A stretch of DNA of 64,000 bases from contig NZ_CP107852.1 of NCBI RefSeq assembly GCF_036346875.1, positions 4,960,001-5,024,000 on the forward strand, written 5' to 3'. The position numbers were made by a program, and so were the translations under genes. This stretch comes from Nocardia sp. NBC_00508. Its GTDB lineage: Bacteria; Actinomycetota; Actinomycetes; Mycobacteriales; Mycobacteriaceae. Shown one piece after another: positions 61,788 to 64,000 of the stretch; the first letter of the stretch is position 1, and each line of letters starts with the position of its first letter. The notes under the pieces are model-generated. The model saw nothing but the letters and a program-made list of their open reading frames with translations, was not told where the DNA came from and searched no databases.

Positions 61788-64000
61788 TTGCCTGACCACG
61801 AAGGGCCCCGCGAAGGCCGGGCGGCAGATCTCACCGGCGTGATCGCGCGTCTGCAACGCGCGCTGGCACCGGTGGTCGCCTGGTTCCAAGCGGTCGGCAT
61901 TGCCCTCGGCCATCTCTGGCGCCGTTCGCTGCAGCTGCGCGTCATCGTGTCGACACTGACGTTGTCGCTGATCGTCATCACGATCCTCGGCGTGGTGCTC
62001 ACCAGTCAGATCACCGACCGGCTGCTCGATGCCAAGATCAACGCGGCGGTCGAGGAGATGGACCGGGCGCGCAACACGGTGCAGAGCCAGCTGGCGGGTG
62101 TGCACGATATCGGCGCCCAGCCACAGCGGCTGGAGGAGGCACGCAACGCGCTGTCCAGCCGCGGCGGTACGGGGCAATCCACCGGCGCCGCAGGCACTTT
62201 CGATACGGCGCTGAGCGTCATCGGCGGCATGCCGCCGCAGCAGATCAACCGCGGCCCGATCGAGGAGGTGCCCGACGAGCTGCGCCGGTTCGTGCAGCGT
62301 AACCAGGTCAGCTATCAGTTCGCCACGGTCGCCGACGCGGACGGCTACCACGGCCGCGCGCTGATCATCGGCAGTCCCAGCGCCGAGATCCCGACCCTGG
62401 AGATCTATCTGATCTTCCCGCTGGCCAACGAGGAGCGCAGCCTCGCGCTGATGCGCGGCACCATGCTGGTCGGCGGGGTCGTGCTGCTGGTGTTGCTGGC
62501 CGCGATCACCGCTCTGGTCACCAGGCAGGTGGTCCTGCCGATCCGTTCCGCGGCCCGGATCGCGGGCCGGTTCGCCGACGGCAGGCTCAAGGAACGCATG
62601 CTGGTTCGTGGCGAGGACGACATGGCGCGGCTGGCCCAGGCGTTCAACGAGATGGCCGAGAGCCTGTCCAATCAGATCACCCAGCTGGAAGAGTTCGGCA
62701 ATCTCCAGCGACGGTTCACCTCCGACGTCAGTCATGAGTTGCGCACCCCGCTCACCACCGTGCGCATGGCCGCCGACCTGATCCACGGCAGCAGCGACGA
62801 CCTCGACCCCGCTCTTGCCCGCAGCGCCGAGCTGCTGGTCAACGAGCTGGATCGGTTCGAGGGTCTGCTCAACGACCTGCTCGAGATCAGCAGGCACGAC
62901 GCGGGCGTCGCCGAACTGCAGGTCGAGTCGCTGGACGTGCGGATGTGCGCGCGGGCCGCGATCTCCACCGTGCGGCACCTGGCCAAGGACGCCGGGGTCG
63001 AGGTGATCACCGATATGCCGGAGGAGCCGCTGGTCGCCGAGGTCGATCCGCGCCGCGTGGAGCGCGTGCTGCGCAATCTGCTCGCCAACGCGATCGACCA
63101 CAGCGAGGGCAAGCCGGTGCTGCTGCGGATGCGCGGCGATGCCGAGGCCAACGCGGTCGCCGTCGTCGTGCGCGATCAGGGCGTCGGTCTGCGGCCCGGC
63201 GAGGAGAAGCTGGTCTTCAACCGGTTCTGGCGCTCGGACCCGTCCCGGATGCGCCGCTCCGGCGGCACCGGTCTCGGCCTCTCGATCAGCGTGGAGGACG
63301 CGAACCTGCACGAGGGCAAGCTGGAGGCATGGGGCGAGGTCGGCGTCGGCGCGAGCTTCCGCCTGACGCTGCCGCTGGTGCGCGGGAAGAAACTCGGCCC
63401 GAGCCCGTTGCCGCTGGAGCCCGCCCGCAAGCAGATGCGTGTGGTCGAGACGGAACTGCCGGCCGAGTCCCCTGCTGTGGATGCGGTCGCCATCGCGGAG
63501 GGCGCGGGTCCGGGGGCAGTCGCGGCGCATGCCACAGATGCGGCGGCTGCGCATGCGGAGACGTCCACTGCGCAGGTGGCGGATGCCGAGCGAGACGCAA
63601 GGGACCCGAGCAGTGTGCACGTCGTGGGCGCGCAGTCGGATACCGCCGCACAGTCGGCAGCCGTGGACGCGGGGGCGTCCACTCCGGCGGCGGATGCCAC
63701 GGAGTCGAGCGTGGCGGAGCCGAACAGTGTGCGGACCGTGGACGCGGAGTCGACCGTTGTCGAGCCGGGCGCCGGGCGCGACGACCTGGAATCGAATACT
63801 GCCGGTTCGGCTCCTGCCGGTTCGGACGTCCTGCACGCGGACGGCTCGAGCACACAGACCGAGCCGGAAGCCGCCGAGGCGGGCGATTCACGCGCGGAGC
63901 CGGACACCGCCGAAGCGGACAGTGTGCGCACGGACGACGTGAGCGCGGATCCCACGCAGCCGGATGCGGCACGGGCTGGGGTCACGGAATCGAGCGCGGC
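61788..64000 (+). CDS. mtrB: Sensor histidine kinase MtrB, cut by window end
   Basis: Reading starts at TTG 61788, 33 bases after mtrA, and is open to the end (at least 737 residues). TM1 about 50-72 and TM2 about 224-245 flank an extracytoplasmic sensor; HAMP follows; the phospho-acceptor is H316 in SHELRTPL; ATP-binding motifs NLLANAIDHS, RDQGVGL and GGTGLGLSI are intact. From about residue 545 a tail rich in Ala, Asp, Glu and Ser extends at least 190 residues, much longer than in M. tuberculosis (whole protein 567). It partners with MtrA. Confidence 0.93.
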   Translation, partial: MPDHEGPREGRAADLTGVIARLQRALAPVVAWFQAVGIALGHLWRRSLQLRVIVSTLTLSLIVITILGVVLTSQITDRLLDAKINAAVEEMDRARNTVQSQLAGVHDIGAQPQRLEEARNALSSRGGTGQSTGAAGTFDTALSVIGGMPPQQINRGPIEEVPDELRRFVQRNQVSYQFATVADADGYHGRALIIGSPSAEIPTLEIYLIFPLANEERSLALMRGTMLVGGVVLLVLLAAITALVTRQVVLPIRSAARIAGRFADGRLKERMLVRGEDDMARLAQAFNEMAESLSNQITQLEEFGNLQRRFTSDVSHELRTPLTTVRMAADLIHGSSDDLDPALARSAELLVNELDRFEGLLNDLLEISRHDAGVAELQVESLDVRMCARAAISTVRHLAKDAGVEVITDMPEEPLVAEVDPRRVERVLRNLLANAIDHSEGKPVLLRMRGDAEANAVAVVVRDQGVGLRPGEEKLVFNRFWRSDPSRMRRSGGTGLGLSISVEDANLHEGKLEAWGEVGVGASFRLTLPLVRGKKLGPSPLPLEPARKQMRVVETELPAESPAVDAVAIAEGAGPGAVAAHATDAAAAHAETSTAQVADAERDARDPSSVHVVGAQSDTAAQSAAVDAGASTPAADATESSVAEPNSVRTVDAESTVVEPGAGRDDLESNTAGSAPAGSDVLHADGSSTQTEPEAAEAGDSRAEPDTAEADSVRTDDVSADPTQPDAARAGVTESSA

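Overview
The window is high-GC actinobacterial DNA, almost certainly from Nocardia or a close mycolic-acid relative. The right two thirds follows the gene order that Mycobacterium tuberculosis has from its mtrB region to its rmlD/LCP region. The markers are mtrA/mtrB, tmk, sahH, alkX, two rubredoxins, alkB, manA, a tobH/SIS protein, pmmA (manB), a DUF3499 gene, a zincin-like gene, whiB2, fbiA/fbiB, the GDP-mannose pyrophosphorylase, wbbL, rmlD, an LCP protein and a TIGR03089 protein. GTG and TTG starts, 4-base stop/start overlaps and probable leaderless starts are common. This identification rests on remembered gene order and protein motifs, not on a search.

Positions 1-12400 are accessory. 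They hold a MacB-type ABC exporter, two glyoxalase-fold genes, a MarR/MFS efflux pair, a TetR/SDR-like pair with strong palindromes, an AbiEii-type nucleotidyltransferase coupled to an unknown protein, a PAP2-family membrane enzyme and a likely 26-residue micropeptide.

Positions 12537-23410 form the most unusual block. One arm is four translationally coupled minus-strand genes: SWIM zinc finger, MoxR AAA+ ATPase, DUF5682 (TraB-like by motif) and VWA protein. The other arm, transcribed divergently, is a Rad50/SMC-like ATPase with a possible zinc hook followed by a small helical protein with an HEPN-like R-x4-H motif. This is the best candidate here for an undescribed conflict or stress-response system.

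Positions 23407-31086 hold ctaD, a shortened YchJ-like gene, a SelT/W-like gene, an FmdB-like gene, a five-gene minus-strand run (short protein, DUF6879, XRE/DUF5753, a 32-residue ORF, TrmO family), a type-B carboxylesterase and a ribbon-helix-helix-like protein. Positions 31094-36463 hold sugar-nucleotide and cell-wall linkage genes (GDP-Man pyrophosphorylase, rhamnosyltransferase, RmlD, LCP, TIGR03089).

Positions 36594-45811 hold a P450, a dicarboxylate two-component system divergent from DctA, a TetR/DUF4267 divergent pair with paired operators, a phytoene-desaturase-like flavoenzyme and a CDF transporter. Positions 45929-51508 hold the mannose-metabolism and whiB2 block. Positions 51854-54757 make coenzyme F420 (fbiA, fbiB) and a Nudix enzyme. 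Positions 54933-58608 hold an alkane-oxidation operon (alkB, rubA, rubB, alkX) and a second alkB. Positions 58669-64000 hold sahH, tmk, mtrA and the 5' part of mtrB, which runs off the window and has a long acidic alanine-rich C-terminal tail.
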